Shown in pieces: positions 1-7,726 of a stretch of 12,004 bases of DNA. How positions within the stretch are numbered: the first letter of the stretch is position 1; each line of letters begins with the position of its first letter. Source of the stretch: an uncultured Acidobacteriaceae bacterium. Its GTDB lineage: Bacteria; Acidobacteriota; Terriglobia; Terriglobales; Acidobacteriaceae. A program made the position numbers and the translations under genes. The stretch is taken from the NCBI GenBank assembly GCA_903842845.1, contig CAIMNN010000340.1:1-12004 (forward strand). The letters are read 5' to 3'. A model generated the notes under the pieces. It ran no database searches. It was not told the DNA's origin and saw only the letters and a program-made list of their open reading frames with translations.

Positions 1-1036
1 CTGTGTGGTTGTAATCGCCGATGGCAAGCCCCATTGAGGCCTGCTCCGAACCATCTTCACTCACTGCCGTGCCAGATTGCAGACCGATGTCCTCGAACTT
101 TCCATTGCCGAGGTTTTGATAGAGATACTTCGGCGTGGAATCGTTGGCCATGTATATATCGGGCTTGCCCGTGTTGTTCAAGTCGACGAAGACTACGCCC
201 AAACCATAGTAGCCGTCGGGGTCGTCGACACCAGCCGCTTTTGAGACGTCGGTAAAGGTTCCATTTCCATTGTTGTGGAAGAGTGCGTCACCCGCGCCGC
301 GTAAACCACGCGGACCGCATTGCACATCGATGCCGCGATATTTGCAGTAGGAAGTGGAGCCGAACTCAGGCAGATCGTTCAAGTGAAAATCAACATAGTT
401 GCTGACGATCAAATCTACAAACCCGTCGCCGTCATAGTCGCCAAAGGACGCGCCCATCGACCAGCGGCCGTCCTTCACTCCGGCCTTGTCGGTGATGTCG
501 GAAAACGTTCCATCACCATTATTTTTGTAAAGAACATTTCCGCCCAGGCAGGTGATATACAGGTCTGGCCATCCATCATTATTAATGTCGCCTATTGCGC
601 CGCCCATGGCCAAACAAGACGACGTCAAACCAGACTTCTGTGTCACGTCGGTAAACGTTCCATCGTGATTGTTGTGATACAAGGCGCCCAGCGGTTTGAG
701 GCCTTTTTGTGCGTCCTTTACGCCGGGCGAGTTGGTGAAATAAATATCCGGCCAACCGTCGCGGTCATAGTCGATGAGTATCACGCCGCCGCTCATCGAT
801 TCCATGATGAATTTCTTCGTTGCATCGGTATCGTGCTTGAATGTGATGCCAGCCTTTTTCGTGACGTCTTCAAATTGTGGAATCGTGCGCCCAGTGCATT
901 TGATATTCTTGCCGCCCACAGGGGGAGCGGACGGAACAGGATGGCCGCTGCCCATTTGCGCATGCAGGGGAGCGAGCGTCAGCGCCGCGAGTGCGATGAG
1001 TACAGCGAGACCGTATTGTGGCTGATGCTTGAGCAA
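1..1036 (-). CDS. CRTAC1-family secreted FG-GAP/VCBS repeat protein (C-terminus beyond window)
   Basis: This is an open frame of 345 codons that continues past the left edge, so the C-terminus, where this family usually carries an ASPIC/UnbV domain, is not visible. I start it at a TTG (1034-1036), preceded by an AGAGGA-like ribosome site; there is no in-frame ATG before a complete signal peptide (hydrophobic residues 9-25, likely cleavage after LHA, about residue 26). The mature part is a beta-propeller-type repeat protein. Calcium-binding-like loops are seen at D89 (DYDRDGWPD), D150 (DINNDGWPD), D200 (DYDGDGFVD) and a degenerate one at D285 (DLNNTGKPD). A further loop begins at D341. Between them lie recurrent NNxDGTFxDVT strands and a paired-Cys segment (C231, C240, CGPRGL) that I recognise from CRTAC1-like bacterial proteins. 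It follows the TPR gene by 14 bases and is surely cotranscribed. The likely role is an exported binding or scaffold protein; the ligand is unknown. Family call is firm, function is not. Confidence 0.88.
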   Translation of the reverse strand, partial: MLKHQPQYGLAVLIALAALTLAPLHAQMGSGHPVPSAPPVGGKNIKCTGRTIPQFEDVTKKAGITFKHDTDATKKFIMESMSGGVILIDYDRDGWPDIYFTNSPGVKDAQKGLKPLGALYHNNHDGTFTDVTQKSGLTSSCLAMGGAIGDINNDGWPDLYITCLGGNVLYKNNGDGTFSDITDKAGVKDGRWSMGASFGDYDGDGFVDLIVSNYVDFHLNDLPEFGSTSYCKYRGIDVQCGPRGLRGAGDALFHNNGNGTFTDVSKAAGVDDPDGYYGLGVVFVDLNNTGKPDIYMANDSTPKYLYQNLGNGKFEDIGLQSGTAVSEDGSEQASMGLAIGDYNHT

Positions 1037-1050
1037 CGTTGTCGTATCCT

Positions 1051-3378
1051 CTATTCCTGTTGGATCTGTTTGATGGCATCTGAAACCTGCTCGCGCGACT
1101 TTGTCTTCATATCCTTATAGACGGCAAGCTCGCGGTCGGCATCTTCAGTTCGCCCAAGTTTTCTGTAGGCAGCTTGAAGCTGATAGTGCATGTAGTCCTT
1201 CTTTGGGCTGAGGCGCGCGGCAATCTCAAGATGCTCGGCAGCCTTGGTGAAATCATCGCGATCGAGATATATCTTGCCTACCTGGTACTGAGCGTTGGCA
1301 TGCTCGGGATGCGCGGCGATAACATCCTCAAAGAGCGCGAAGGCTTCGTCGGTTTTGGCTTGTTGCAGATAGACAAAACCAAGATGGTATTTCGCATTTG
1401 CGTCGCCGGGGCGCAGTTCCAACTCGGCTTTGAAAGCCTTTTCAGCTTCAGGCCATTTGGCCCAGTGGATATACGCGAGCCCCTCGTCAAAATGCGCTTT
1501 AGGCATTTGAGGGTCGTGCGCCAGGGCCTGCTCGAATGTTGAAATTGCTTTTTCGTTTTCGCCGAGCTCTATCCACAAGAGCCCTGCAAGAAGAAGCGTC
1601 TCACTCGCACGCGGCACACTGAGGTAAGCATTCAGAACCTCGGTGGCCTTCTTCATGTCGCTCATGTGTGTCAGCGACGCAGCCCACGCATAACCGACCT
1701 CGCCGTCGGTCATCCCCGTCGCCCCGAGCGGCGCAAAGGCCTCGGCTGCAAAAGAAAACTGATCCATTGCAAAATAGGAGAGGCCGAGCATCGCGCGCAG
1801 AGCTGGCGAATTGGGAGTTGAGTTGAGCGCGAGTGCCAGCGCCTTGGCGGCTGTCGGATAATCTTTTGCGCGGAATGCCGAGAGCCCGAGATTTTTCTCG
1901 AGTCCTTCGAGGGTTGCGTCCCATTGCTCAGCCTTTTCATAGAGCGTCTCTGCCTGCGCATAATCCTGATGAATGGCAAAGGCGGTGGCCATGTCATTCA
2001 GTGCAAGCGCGAGCACAGAGTGTAGTGCCTTCTCACGCGCTTCGAGGTCATGACGCTGAGTTGGCGTCAGCTTCTTGAGTAGCTCTTCCTTATTGGCGGC
2101 AGGCAACTGCGCTGACTCCTGCTGGTGGCTCAATGGCACAACCGCTGCCGCTGAACCGGTGCCGCCGTTAAGCACCATCGCGCTGATGCGCTGCTGGCTG
2201 TCGGTCATGGTTTTGTTTTGCAGCGCGCGTGCTTTGGCGGCAAATGCTTTGGCCTCCTCCGCGTTGCCCTTCTGGCCGGTGATGCGCGCAAGCTCAACAT
2301 AGGCGCGGCGAATCTGGTAGTTCGCGCGCGAGTCTTCCATACCGGTCAGCTCGACGGCTTTGCGCAACAGCGTTTCGGCACGCTCCCACTTTTCATCTGT
2401 GTAGGCGTTCATGCCTTCATAGAGATATGGGTCCGGCGAACTGGGATCGATCTTCTCGGCGTTCTCAAGATATTTTTCCGCGTCGCTGTATCGGCGTTCC
2501 TCGCTCAGAATGAACCCCAGCATATAGTTGGCAAGATAATCGTTCGGAAAAAGTTCGGCTTCTTTGCGCAGCTCGGCTTCGGAGTCGGGCGTCGCAGCCC
2601 ACTCGTTCATGGCGAGTTCGGCAAGACCGATGAAGTAATGTGCGTGCGGGGTGCGCGGGTTGAGCTCGAGCGCGCGGCGGAACTCTGCTATCGCGGTCGG
2701 CATCTCTTCACCGTCGCGGAAGGCGCGGCCGATAAGAACATGGAGCGGGCCGCTTTCACCGGCGAGCTTTTTCATCTGGTCAAAGGATTCGATCGCGCGC
2801 TTGTGCGACTCGGGCGTTTTGATGGCGAGCTGGCAAACGGCAAGCGGGTAATAATTGTCGACCTCGGGCCTCAACTTGACGATAGCGAGGAAATACGGCT
2901 CCGCCTTTGCCGGTTCGCTCTTCTGCGTCCAAGCGCTGGCAAGAACGCGCAGTGCGCGCAGGTCGTTTGCGTTGCTCTTGAGCGCATACTCTGCGGCTTC
3001 GATCGCTTTATCGTAATTTCTGGCCTCAGCCTCAACATAAGCGAGCTCCGAGTAGACTTCCGTCTTCACTTCAAAGCTCAGCGACTCGCGAAAGAGTTCG
3101 GCGGCGCGCGCGGCATTGCCGGTCAGCATTTCAATGGATGCATCTTCGCGCAGTCCCTCGGCAACCACAAGCGCGTTGGCCCGTGCCACATCTTCCGGTT
3201 TGCCGGTCTCGCGCACCGACTGCGCAGCCTGGAGCCTGCGTTGGAGTTCGTCGTGCTCAGGTTTCGCCTGCGCCACGCACAGGGTCGCCGGCAGCAGCGA
3301 CAACATCACACAGGAAGTAAATGCAAGCGCTTTGCCAGCTTGATGGATGTGCGCGAGTTTGCAGTGGAGAGGCTTCAT
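1051..3378 (-). CDS. Secreted tetratricopeptide-repeat protein
   Basis: This 775-residue protein has an N-terminal signal peptide (basic MKPLHCK, hydrophobic residues 17-34, probable signal peptidase I site after VAQA at residue 38). A Cys at 34 lacks a good lipobox, so I do not call it a lipoprotein. Two blocks of TPR-like helical repeats follow, roughly 75-385 and 455-770, with the usual 34-residue phase and motifs such as AEFRRALELNP, AEKAFKAELELRP and ISTFEQALAHDP. They are split by a low-complexity linker rich in Ala, Gly and Gln (about 395-430). TPRs bind proteins or peptides; SusD glycan-binding proteins of Bacteroidetes also have a TPR-like scaffold, but no SusD similarity is visible. 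The gene lies between the transporter terminators and the CRTAC1 gene and forms an operon with the latter. The ATG at 3378 has no obvious Shine-Dalgarno, but it is the only start giving a full signal peptide. Exact partner and role are unknown. Confidence 0.92.
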   Translation of the reverse strand: MKPLHCKLAHIHQAGKALAFTSCVMLSLLPATLCVAQAKPEHDELQRRLQAAQSVRETGKPEDVARANALVVAEGLREDASIEMLTGNAARAAELFRESLSFEVKTEVYSELAYVEAEARNYDKAIEAAEYALKSNANDLRALRVLASAWTQKSEPAKAEPYFLAIVKLRPEVDNYYPLAVCQLAIKTPESHKRAIESFDQMKKLAGESGPLHVLIGRAFRDGEEMPTAIAEFRRALELNPRTPHAHYFIGLAELAMNEWAATPDSEAELRKEAELFPNDYLANYMLGFILSEERRYSDAEKYLENAEKIDPSSPDPYLYEGMNAYTDEKWERAETLLRKAVELTGMEDSRANYQIRRAYVELARITGQKGNAEEAKAFAAKARALQNKTMTDSQQRISAMVLNGGTGSAAAVVPLSHQQESAQLPAANKEELLKKLTPTQRHDLEAREKALHSVLALALNDMATAFAIHQDYAQAETLYEKAEQWDATLEGLEKNLGLSAFRAKDYPTAAKALALALNSTPNSPALRAMLGLSYFAMDQFSFAAEAFAPLGATGMTDGEVGYAWAASLTHMSDMKKATEVLNAYLSVPRASETLLLAGLLWIELGENEKAISTFEQALAHDPQMPKAHFDEGLAYIHWAKWPEAEKAFKAELELRPGDANAKYHLGFVYLQQAKTDEAFALFEDVIAAHPEHANAQYQVGKIYLDRDDFTKAAEHLEIAARLSPKKDYMHYQLQAAYRKLGRTEDADRELAVYKDMKTKSREQVSDAIKQIQQE

Positions 3379-3453
3379 GGATGAGGTATCAGTTAAATTT
3401 TATCGGATTGATTGACCATGAGCCATTGGCAAAAGTTCTTTTATGGCCGATAA

Positions 3454-3490
3454 ACAAAAAATCTGCGGAGCACACTTAAGTACTCCGCAG
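3454..3490 (-). terminator. Second intrinsic terminator behind the transporter gene
   Basis: On the minus strand an 8-bp perfect stem (CTGCGGAG at 3490-3483 with CTCCGCAG at 3470-3463, 12-base loop) is followed directly by ATTTTTTG, a six-T run. The plus strand has no T-run after the hairpin, so it acts on leftward transcription. It lies about 170 bases past the transporter stop and about 75 bases before the TPR start, so it should insulate the TPR-CRTAC1 operon from the transporter transcript. Confidence 0.75.
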
Positions 3491-3566
3491 TTAGATGGGG
3501 TGTAACCGCATTGATACGAAACCCGATTCGCATTTCCATCCGAACTCAACTAGCTCATCCTGACAG

Positions 3567-3650
3567 AAAAACCGGGCTTTCTTCCGTGCCGGCTTCGTCG
3601 TGGGTCCTTGTGCATGATCAACACAAGAACCCACGCTGACGCCAGCCCGG
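3567..3650 (-). terminator. Composite hairpin terminator just after the transporter stop
   Basis: Starting 8 bases after the transporter stop, the minus strand carries CCGGGCT (3650-3644) that pairs with AGCCCGG (3578-3572), followed by TTTTT (3571-3567). Inside is a second long hairpin, GTGGGTTCTTGTG (3634-3622) with CACAAGGACCCAC (3612-3600), loop of 9. Its only non-Watson-Crick pair is a G-U in minus-strand RNA, but it is a C-A mismatch in plus-strand RNA. This supports an RNA structure of the leftward transcript. Confidence 0.72.
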
Positions 3651-3658
3651 AAAGCTGG

Positions 3659-6600
3659 TTAGAACGAGAACTTCAAGCTGTACTGAAGTTCGCGGTTGAA
3701 CTTGTTCATCTGCTGACCGGTGGCTACACCAAAGTTCGATGTTGCCGACTCGCTGGTGATGACCGGATTGGCTGCTGAGCAAGGCGAACCGCCGCAGGAG
3801 ACTGTTGATGGCGTAAAGCCTGCACCATCGACACCTGTGAAGTTCGGGTGGTTGAGAACGTCAAAGAAGTCCATCGCGAACTTGATGCGATACTTCTCGT
3901 GGATGTACCAGTTCTTCACGAGCTGCGAATCCAGATCCGTGGTCGGAGGACCGAAGCAATAGCCACGATGCTCGATGTTGGTCGGAATGGTTCCCAGTGT
4001 GTAGCCAACGAGCGTGAATGCGTTCGCATTGAGGATGTGGTTCTTGCTCTCCCCAGAGTTGCAGCTCACGCTGGTCGTCAGCGGACGGTTGTTGCCGTTG
4101 TAACCAGTACCGATGAGCTGGCTGATCGCACCGTTGTTGAAACCGCCGTTTGTGAAGACCGTCAGCGAGTTCCCGTGTGCATAAGTGAAGATGCCGTTAA
4201 TCTCCCAGCCACCGATGGTCTGCCGGATGATCTGGTTCTTATGCTGGAACTTCGGCAGATAATAGACTTCGTTAACCACGAAGATCTGCGGACGGTTGAT
4301 GTTTGTGCTGCCCTTATCGAGCTTGCTGGTACCGTTGATGGTGATCATTTCCTGGTTGGCTGAACCGGACGAGTTGTCGTTCTCAACGTCGCCGATGGAG
4401 TGTGACCAGGTGTAGGCTACCTGGAAGGTCGACGGGCCCTTCTGGGCTTTCAAGAGGACCTGCAGGGAGTGATAGGTTGAGTGACCGGCGCGGGCAAAGC
4501 CATTGATGCCGGCAAAGTTGGTTGCCGGACGCAGGCCGTTGTTGCCCGTTCCGTTGCTGTTGAAGACCGCCGCCGCCCAGTTACTTTGCGGAACCGCGTT
4601 GAAGGCCTGCATTGAGGTAAGGTGAATGCCGGTGTTGCCGACATAACCGACCGACAGCGTTGTGTTGCGAGCCAGTTCCTGCTCGATGGTGCTGTTCCAC
4701 TGCCAGGAGTTCGGCGTGTAGGACGTAGGCACCTTGGCATAGTTCGGTGAAACCGAGGCGCTGCCAAGTGCTGCCGGCGTATCGATGGTACGGTTGGAGC
4801 TTGCGTTCAACGAGAAAGGTGCGCCCTTGGCAAGACCTTCATCGATGCCTACGAGCTCACGCTGGAAGAACTGACCTGCACCGAGGTGCACAGCCGTCCT
4901 GCCGTTGCCAAATACATCCCATGTAAGACCAACGCGAGGAGCGATGTCATGGTTGTTGTTCGGCATCAGTGAGTTGTTCGGTCCCGGCGTTCCATGAGAC
5001 AGGCCAAGATTTACGCCCAGGCCACCCAGAAGCGTGTTAGCTGCGCCGCAAGGATCGGTGCCAGGTACTATGACAAGGCCGTTGCAGGCATCGCCCGGAT
5101 TGGCAGCAGCCGCTGAAGCGGTCCAGAGATTCGGATCCCAGTTCGCCCAGTGGTTGTACTTGTCGGTTGGTTCACGGTAGAAGGACCAGCGCGCGCCGAG
5201 CTCGAGTGAGAGGTTGCGACGGATCTTCCATGTGTCAGTGAGGAACCACTCAAAGTCGTGCCATACGACGTTCGCCGTGGCATCGATGCTGCCCTCGCCG
5301 ATGTTGGCGAAGTACTGCGGATAGGTTGCTGTTGCCGCACCCTGAACCAGGATGTTGGCAAGTGCGTTGTTGGTCTTTACGCAAGCAGGTGTGCCGGCCG
5401 GTGTCGTACCCGCAACCGGGATAATGTCATGCCCACCACCATCCTGTGCGCAGAATACGGAGCCCGGCAGGCCAGGACGATCAGCGCCGTTGCCACCATC
5501 TTCAACCTTGACGTTCCATGAATAGAAAGCGCCAACCTTGAACAGGTGGTTGCCCTTCAACACGGAGAGGTTGTCCTGAACCGTGTAAAGGTCTTCGTGG
5601 TTTGCGTAAGGTGCGATGTTCCAGATCGACGAGCTGCCATTGTAGGAGCCGTAGGGGTTCAAACCACCCCAACCGCCGAAGAATCCATCCTTCTCCTTGA
5701 GAGAAGCAGGGAAGCTGGTCGGATAGGCTGCGTCGAGTGCGGGAACGATGCTGGCGCGTGTGCCGGCAAGGCTGGTGATGATGGCATTGTGACCGTAGCC
5801 GAACTCGGCGTTGTTCACGATGCTGTCAGTGATCTGAGAGTTCAAGCCCGCCATGATGCTCTTCGAGGGCTGCTGCCAGGTCGACTGCACTGTCGGGAAG
5901 TCCGACTCGCCCCAGAAGCTGTTGCCCCAGTTCGGTGCCGGGTTGTCCCAGGTTTCATTGGTCCAACGAGCGGTCAAGCGATGCTTCTTGGTGATGTCGA
6001 AGTCGCCACGGCCGTTCATCTCGCTCCACTTGAGGTTGTTGTTGATAGCGGAGGCCCAGTTGTAGCCGCTTGACGCGGTCATCGTCTGGTTGGAGTTGTA
6101 GTTCGCTGAGGGATAGAACTGCGCGATCAAATTGCCGCCCACGTCAACCGTCGACAGCTTCTGAGGATTGGTATAGCCGGCAACATAGGACGGGAAGCCA
6201 GGGTTCGTAAAGGGATCGCCGTTCTTGTTAAGGCCTGAGGTACCAGGGATGGCAGCGCCGCATTGGTCATTACCGTTGCCGTCCATACCTGTGCCTGTGC
6301 CATAGGCGCTGAAATCGCCACCGGATTCGGCATCGGTCGGAACGCAGGAGCCGTACGAGAAGCCACGGATTTCCTTGTCCCACTCCTGGTTCCACCAGAA
6401 GAAGAGCTTGTCCTTGAATACTGGACCACTGACGTTGTAGCCGAAGTCGTTGTGACGCAGCTTGCCTTTGCCTGTGCCATTGTTCTTCGAGAAGAAGTCA
6501 TTGGCGTCGAGCGCGTCATTACGGCCAGCATAGAAGAAGCCGCCGTGGAACTGGTTCTGGCCGGAACGGGTGGTGATGCTGATGATGGAACCCGAGGCCT

Positions 6601-7348
6601 GACCATACTCTGCGCCGAACGAGTTGCGAATCATCTTGAATTCGGCGATGGTGTCAACCGACGGGTAAACCAGGATGGTACGGTTTGAACCCACGTCGTT
6701 GTTGTTCACGCCGTCAACCAGGAACAGGTTGTTGGTGTAAGGGTTGCCGTTGACTGAGAAGTTAACGCCGCCGGAAAGTCCCTTGCCGACGCCATTGAAA
6801 TCCGTCGCGGCCGAAACGCCAGGCGAGAGCTGCGTGAAGGTGACAAAGTTCTCACCGTTCGTCGGGAGCTCGCGAACCTGCTCACCGCTGATGACTTCAC
6901 CGACTGCGGCTGAAGTGGTCTCAACCTGGACGGTGTCAGCCTGAACTGTGACTGTATCTGACACTGAGCCGGGCTTGAGTGAAGCCAGCACGGAGCTGTT
7001 GCTCGAAACGTGTACTTCCACGTTGTTGGTTACGAACCCCTTGAAACCGGTGGCCGTGACCTTGACGGTGTAAACACCAACCGGAAGATCTGTAACGGTG
7101 AATGCGCCGATATTGGATGAGGTCGTATTGAAAGTCTGATTGGTGGCAGTCGAGACGACAACTACCTTGGCGCCTACAATGGCCGCTCCGGTGGTGTCGG
7201 TGACTGAGCCAACGATGGCGCCGCTATACGCTTGGCCATACATCATGACAGTTGCTGTCACGAAGAGGAACAAGAAAGCGAATAGCGAACGGAGGCTATA
7301 CGAACTGCGCCGATCGGCACAATTTGCATTATTCCTTGGTCGCATCAT
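3659..7348 (-). CDS. Oar-like TonB-dependent outer-membrane transporter with carboxypeptidase regulatory-like domain
   Basis: This encodes a 1229-residue outer-membrane protein. I set the start at the ATG at 7348, not an in-frame TTG at 7393, because AGGAGA (7361-7356) lies 7 bases before this ATG. The signal peptide has an Arg-rich n-region (residues 3-20), hydrophobic core (21-37) and likely cleavage after YGQA (40). Next come a CarboxypepD_reg/Cna-B-like beta-sandwich (about 43-125, GAIVGSVTDTTGAAIVGAKV-type start), a TonB plug (about 140-262, VRELPTNGENFVTFTQLSPG, then FLVDGVNNND and SGSIISITTRSG) and a long beta-barrel. The chain ends in YSLKFSF, the C-terminal aromatic typical of BAM substrates. 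No clear TonB box is visible and no SusD gene is nearby. This type is strongly expanded in Acidobacteriota and is generally assumed to take up oligosaccharides, siderophores or peptides. The divergent LacI regulator and the GH2 gene favour a sugar substrate (inference). It has its own promoter and terminators. Confidence 0.94.
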   Translation of the reverse strand: MMRPRNNANCADRRSSYSLRSLFAFLFLFVTATVMMYGQAYSGAIVGSVTDTTGAAIVGAKVVVVSTATNQTFNTTSSNIGAFTVTDLPVGVYTVKVTATGFKGFVTNNVEVHVSSNSSVLASLKPGSVSDTVTVQADTVQVETTSAAVGEVISGEQVRELPTNGENFVTFTQLSPGVSAATDFNGVGKGLSGGVNFSVNGNPYTNNLFLVDGVNNNDVGSNRTILVYPSVDTIAEFKMIRNSFGAEYGQASGSIISITTRSGQNQFHGGFFYAGRNDALDANDFFSKNNGTGKGKLRHNDFGYNVSGPVFKDKLFFWWNQEWDKEIRGFSYGSCVPTDAESGGDFSAYGTGTGMDGNGNDQCGAAIPGTSGLNKNGDPFTNPGFPSYVAGYTNPQKLSTVDVGGNLIAQFYPSANYNSNQTMTASSGYNWASAINNNLKWSEMNGRGDFDITKKHRLTARWTNETWDNPAPNWGNSFWGESDFPTVQSTWQQPSKSIMAGLNSQITDSIVNNAEFGYGHNAIITSLAGTRASIVPALDAAYPTSFPASLKEKDGFFGGWGGLNPYGSYNGSSSIWNIAPYANHEDLYTVQDNLSVLKGNHLFKVGAFYSWNVKVEDGGNGADRPGLPGSVFCAQDGGGHDIIPVAGTTPAGTPACVKTNNALANILVQGAATATYPQYFANIGEGSIDATANVVWHDFEWFLTDTWKIRRNLSLELGARWSFYREPTDKYNHWANWDPNLWTASAAAANPGDACNGLVIVPGTDPCGAANTLLGGLGVNLGLSHGTPGPNNSLMPNNNHDIAPRVGLTWDVFGNGRTAVHLGAGQFFQRELVGIDEGLAKGAPFSLNASSNRTIDTPAALGSASVSPNYAKVPTSYTPNSWQWNSTIEQELARNTTLSVGYVGNTGIHLTSMQAFNAVPQSNWAAAVFNSNGTGNNGLRPATNFAGINGFARAGHSTYHSLQVLLKAQKGPSTFQVAYTWSHSIGDVENDNSSGSANQEMITINGTSKLDKGSTNINRPQIFVVNEVYYLPKFQHKNQIIRQTIGGWEINGIFTYAHGNSLTVFTNGGFNNGAISQLIGTGYNGNNRPLTTSVSCNSGESKNHILNANAFTLVGYTLGTIPTNIEHRGYCFGPPTTDLDSQLVKNWYIHEKYRIKFAMDFFDVLNHPNFTGVDGAGFTPSTVSCGGSPCSAANPVITSESATSNFGVATGQQMNKFNRELQYSLKFSF

Positions 7349-7355
7349 TTCTGGG

Positions 7356-7361
7356 TCTCCT
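7356..7361 (-). promoter_or_regulatory. Ribosome binding site that fixes the transporter start
   Basis: AGGAGA on the minus strand, 7 bases from the ATG at 7348 (a second ATG follows immediately at 7345). It selects this start over the upstream in-frame TTG at 7393, which would place the Shine-Dalgarno inside the coding region and push the signal peptide 15 residues inward. Confidence 0.85.
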
Positions 7362-7412
7362 TGATAGTGTTGATTCGTTGTTTTGAGCTGCAAGCGGACT
7401 TATCAGCCTAAT

Positions 7413-7466
7413 GCGGTTTAATAAACCGGTTGTATTAGCAAACCACAACCCGGATTAGCCAACCGC
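7413..7466 (-). promoter_or_regulatory. Structured leader and operator-like palindromes in the transporter mRNA leader
   Basis: Between the predicted transcription start (about 7487) and the start codon this segment holds two overlapping DNA palindromes, CGGTTTA-A-TAAACCG (7414-7428) and AACCGGTT (7424-7431). They share the heptamer TAAACCG with upstream sites. As minus-strand RNA it can fold as an outer GCGGTT/AACCGC stem (7466-7461 with 7418-7413) enclosing CCGG(G)TTGT/ACAACCGG (8 bp with one bulged G, loop 11). It also holds direct repeats ATTAGCAAACC (7434-7444) and ATTAGCCAACC (7454-7464), exactly 20 bp apart. An operator downstream of the start site is the simpler reading; an RNA role is possible. 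Confidence 0.5.
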
Positions 7467-7493
7467 AAAGAGGGCGAATTAGGACGCGATGGG

Positions 7494-7510
7494 ATGGTAT
7501 TCGTTATCAT
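7494..7510. promoter_or_regulatory. Operator-like near-palindrome within the transporter promoter
   Basis: ATGGTA-TTCGT-TATCAT: six-base arms with a single mismatched pair, separated by 5 bp. The same arms recur at 7711-7726 around a 4-bp centre. Both copies are followed by TATCATT and then ATTGTC or TTGTC, so they look like two copies of one regulatory element. Which regulator binds is unknown; the LacI-family protein encoded alongside is the nearest candidate. Confidence 0.5.
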
Positions 7511-7522
7511 TAGCATTGTCAA
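7494..7522 (-). promoter_or_regulatory. Sigma-70-type promoter of the transporter gene
   Basis: On the minus strand a perfect -35 TTGACA (7522-7517), a 17-bp spacer and a -10 TACCAT (7499-7494, 4 of 6 consensus bases) predict a start near 7487 and a leader of about 140 bases. The spacer and -10 are overlaid by ATGATAACGAATACCAT (7510-7494), a near-palindrome repeated at 7711-7726, as expected for a repressor site that blocks polymerase. Confidence 0.68.
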
Positions 7523-7653
7523 CGAAATTTAACAGCATGCTGAAAATTCAGTGTACCCTGTTGTGCATGGTCCATCTAAACTACTTTAGTACTGGCATTT
7601 ATACAGAAATCAGTAGAGCATACATGCCTCAGTTGATTTATATAGATGTGATT

Positions 7654-7665
7654 TAAAACGGTTTA
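7654..7665. promoter_or_regulatory. LacI-type operator-like site (TAAANCGNTTTA), copy 2
   Basis: TAAAACGGTTTA, palindromic except for one symmetric pair beside the central CG, and flanked by A/T that extends the symmetry to TTAAA-ACGG-TTTAA (7653-7666). It is the exact reverse complement of the site at 7678-7689. A central CG with A/T-rich arms is the hallmark of LacI/GalR-family operators. Confidence 0.6.
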
Positions 7666-7677
7666 ATGGAATCGCTA

Positions 7678-7689
7678 TAAACCGTTTTA
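7678..7689. promoter_or_regulatory. LacI-type operator-like site (TAAANCGNTTTA), copy 3
   Basis: TAAACCGTTTTA, exact inverted copy of the site at 7654-7665, 24 bp centre to centre. The pair therefore also forms a perfect 12-bp inverted repeat with a 12-base spacer. Spacing slightly over two helical turns would put two repressor dimers on almost the same face of the DNA. Confidence 0.6.
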
Positions 7690-7710
7690 GTGAAATACAC
7701 AAAAATTAAT

Positions 7711-7726
7711 ATGGTAACGTTATCAT
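7711..7726. promoter_or_regulatory. 16-bp LacI-type palindrome ATGGTAACGTTATCAT
   Basis: This is a 16-bp palindrome with central CG and one mismatched pair (positions 7714 and 7723). The motif matches in both arms the element overlapping the transporter promoter at 7494-7510. Its central sequence (TAACGTTA) differs from the TAAACCG sites, so this may be the target of a second LacI-family regulator or a second binding mode of the same one. Confidence 0.55.

Noticed and set aside
51..1010. Possible tandem DNA repeats in the FG-GAP gene
   Set aside because: The periodicity is at protein level (DGTFTDVT-type strands); the DNA copies are too diverged to count as a nucleotide repeat.
320..1120. 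266-codon plus-strand open frame at the left end
   Set aside because: It is antisense to the CRTAC1 gene, whose repeated DxDxDG loops and signal peptide are unmistakable on the minus strand.
2218..3384. 388-codon open frame antisense to the TPR gene
   Set aside because: The minus-strand frame has a signal peptide and phased TPR repeats; the antisense translation has no recognisable domain and is a by-product of the GC-rich third positions of the real gene.
3379..3455. Promoter for the TPR-CRTAC1 operon
   Set aside because: Candidate boxes (TGGTCA with TAACTG, TTGCCA with GATAAAAT) have poor consensus or wrong spacing; I could not support one.
7349..7393. Longer transporter start at TTG 7393
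   Set aside because: The strong AGGAGA site is 7 bases before the ATG at 7348, and the extra 15 residues would precede an otherwise normal signal peptide.
7577..7588. TAAACTACTTTA as a further operator copy
   Set aside because: It has the TAAA/TTTA arms at the right spacing but lacks the central CG found in all the other copies; kept only as a possible degenerate site.
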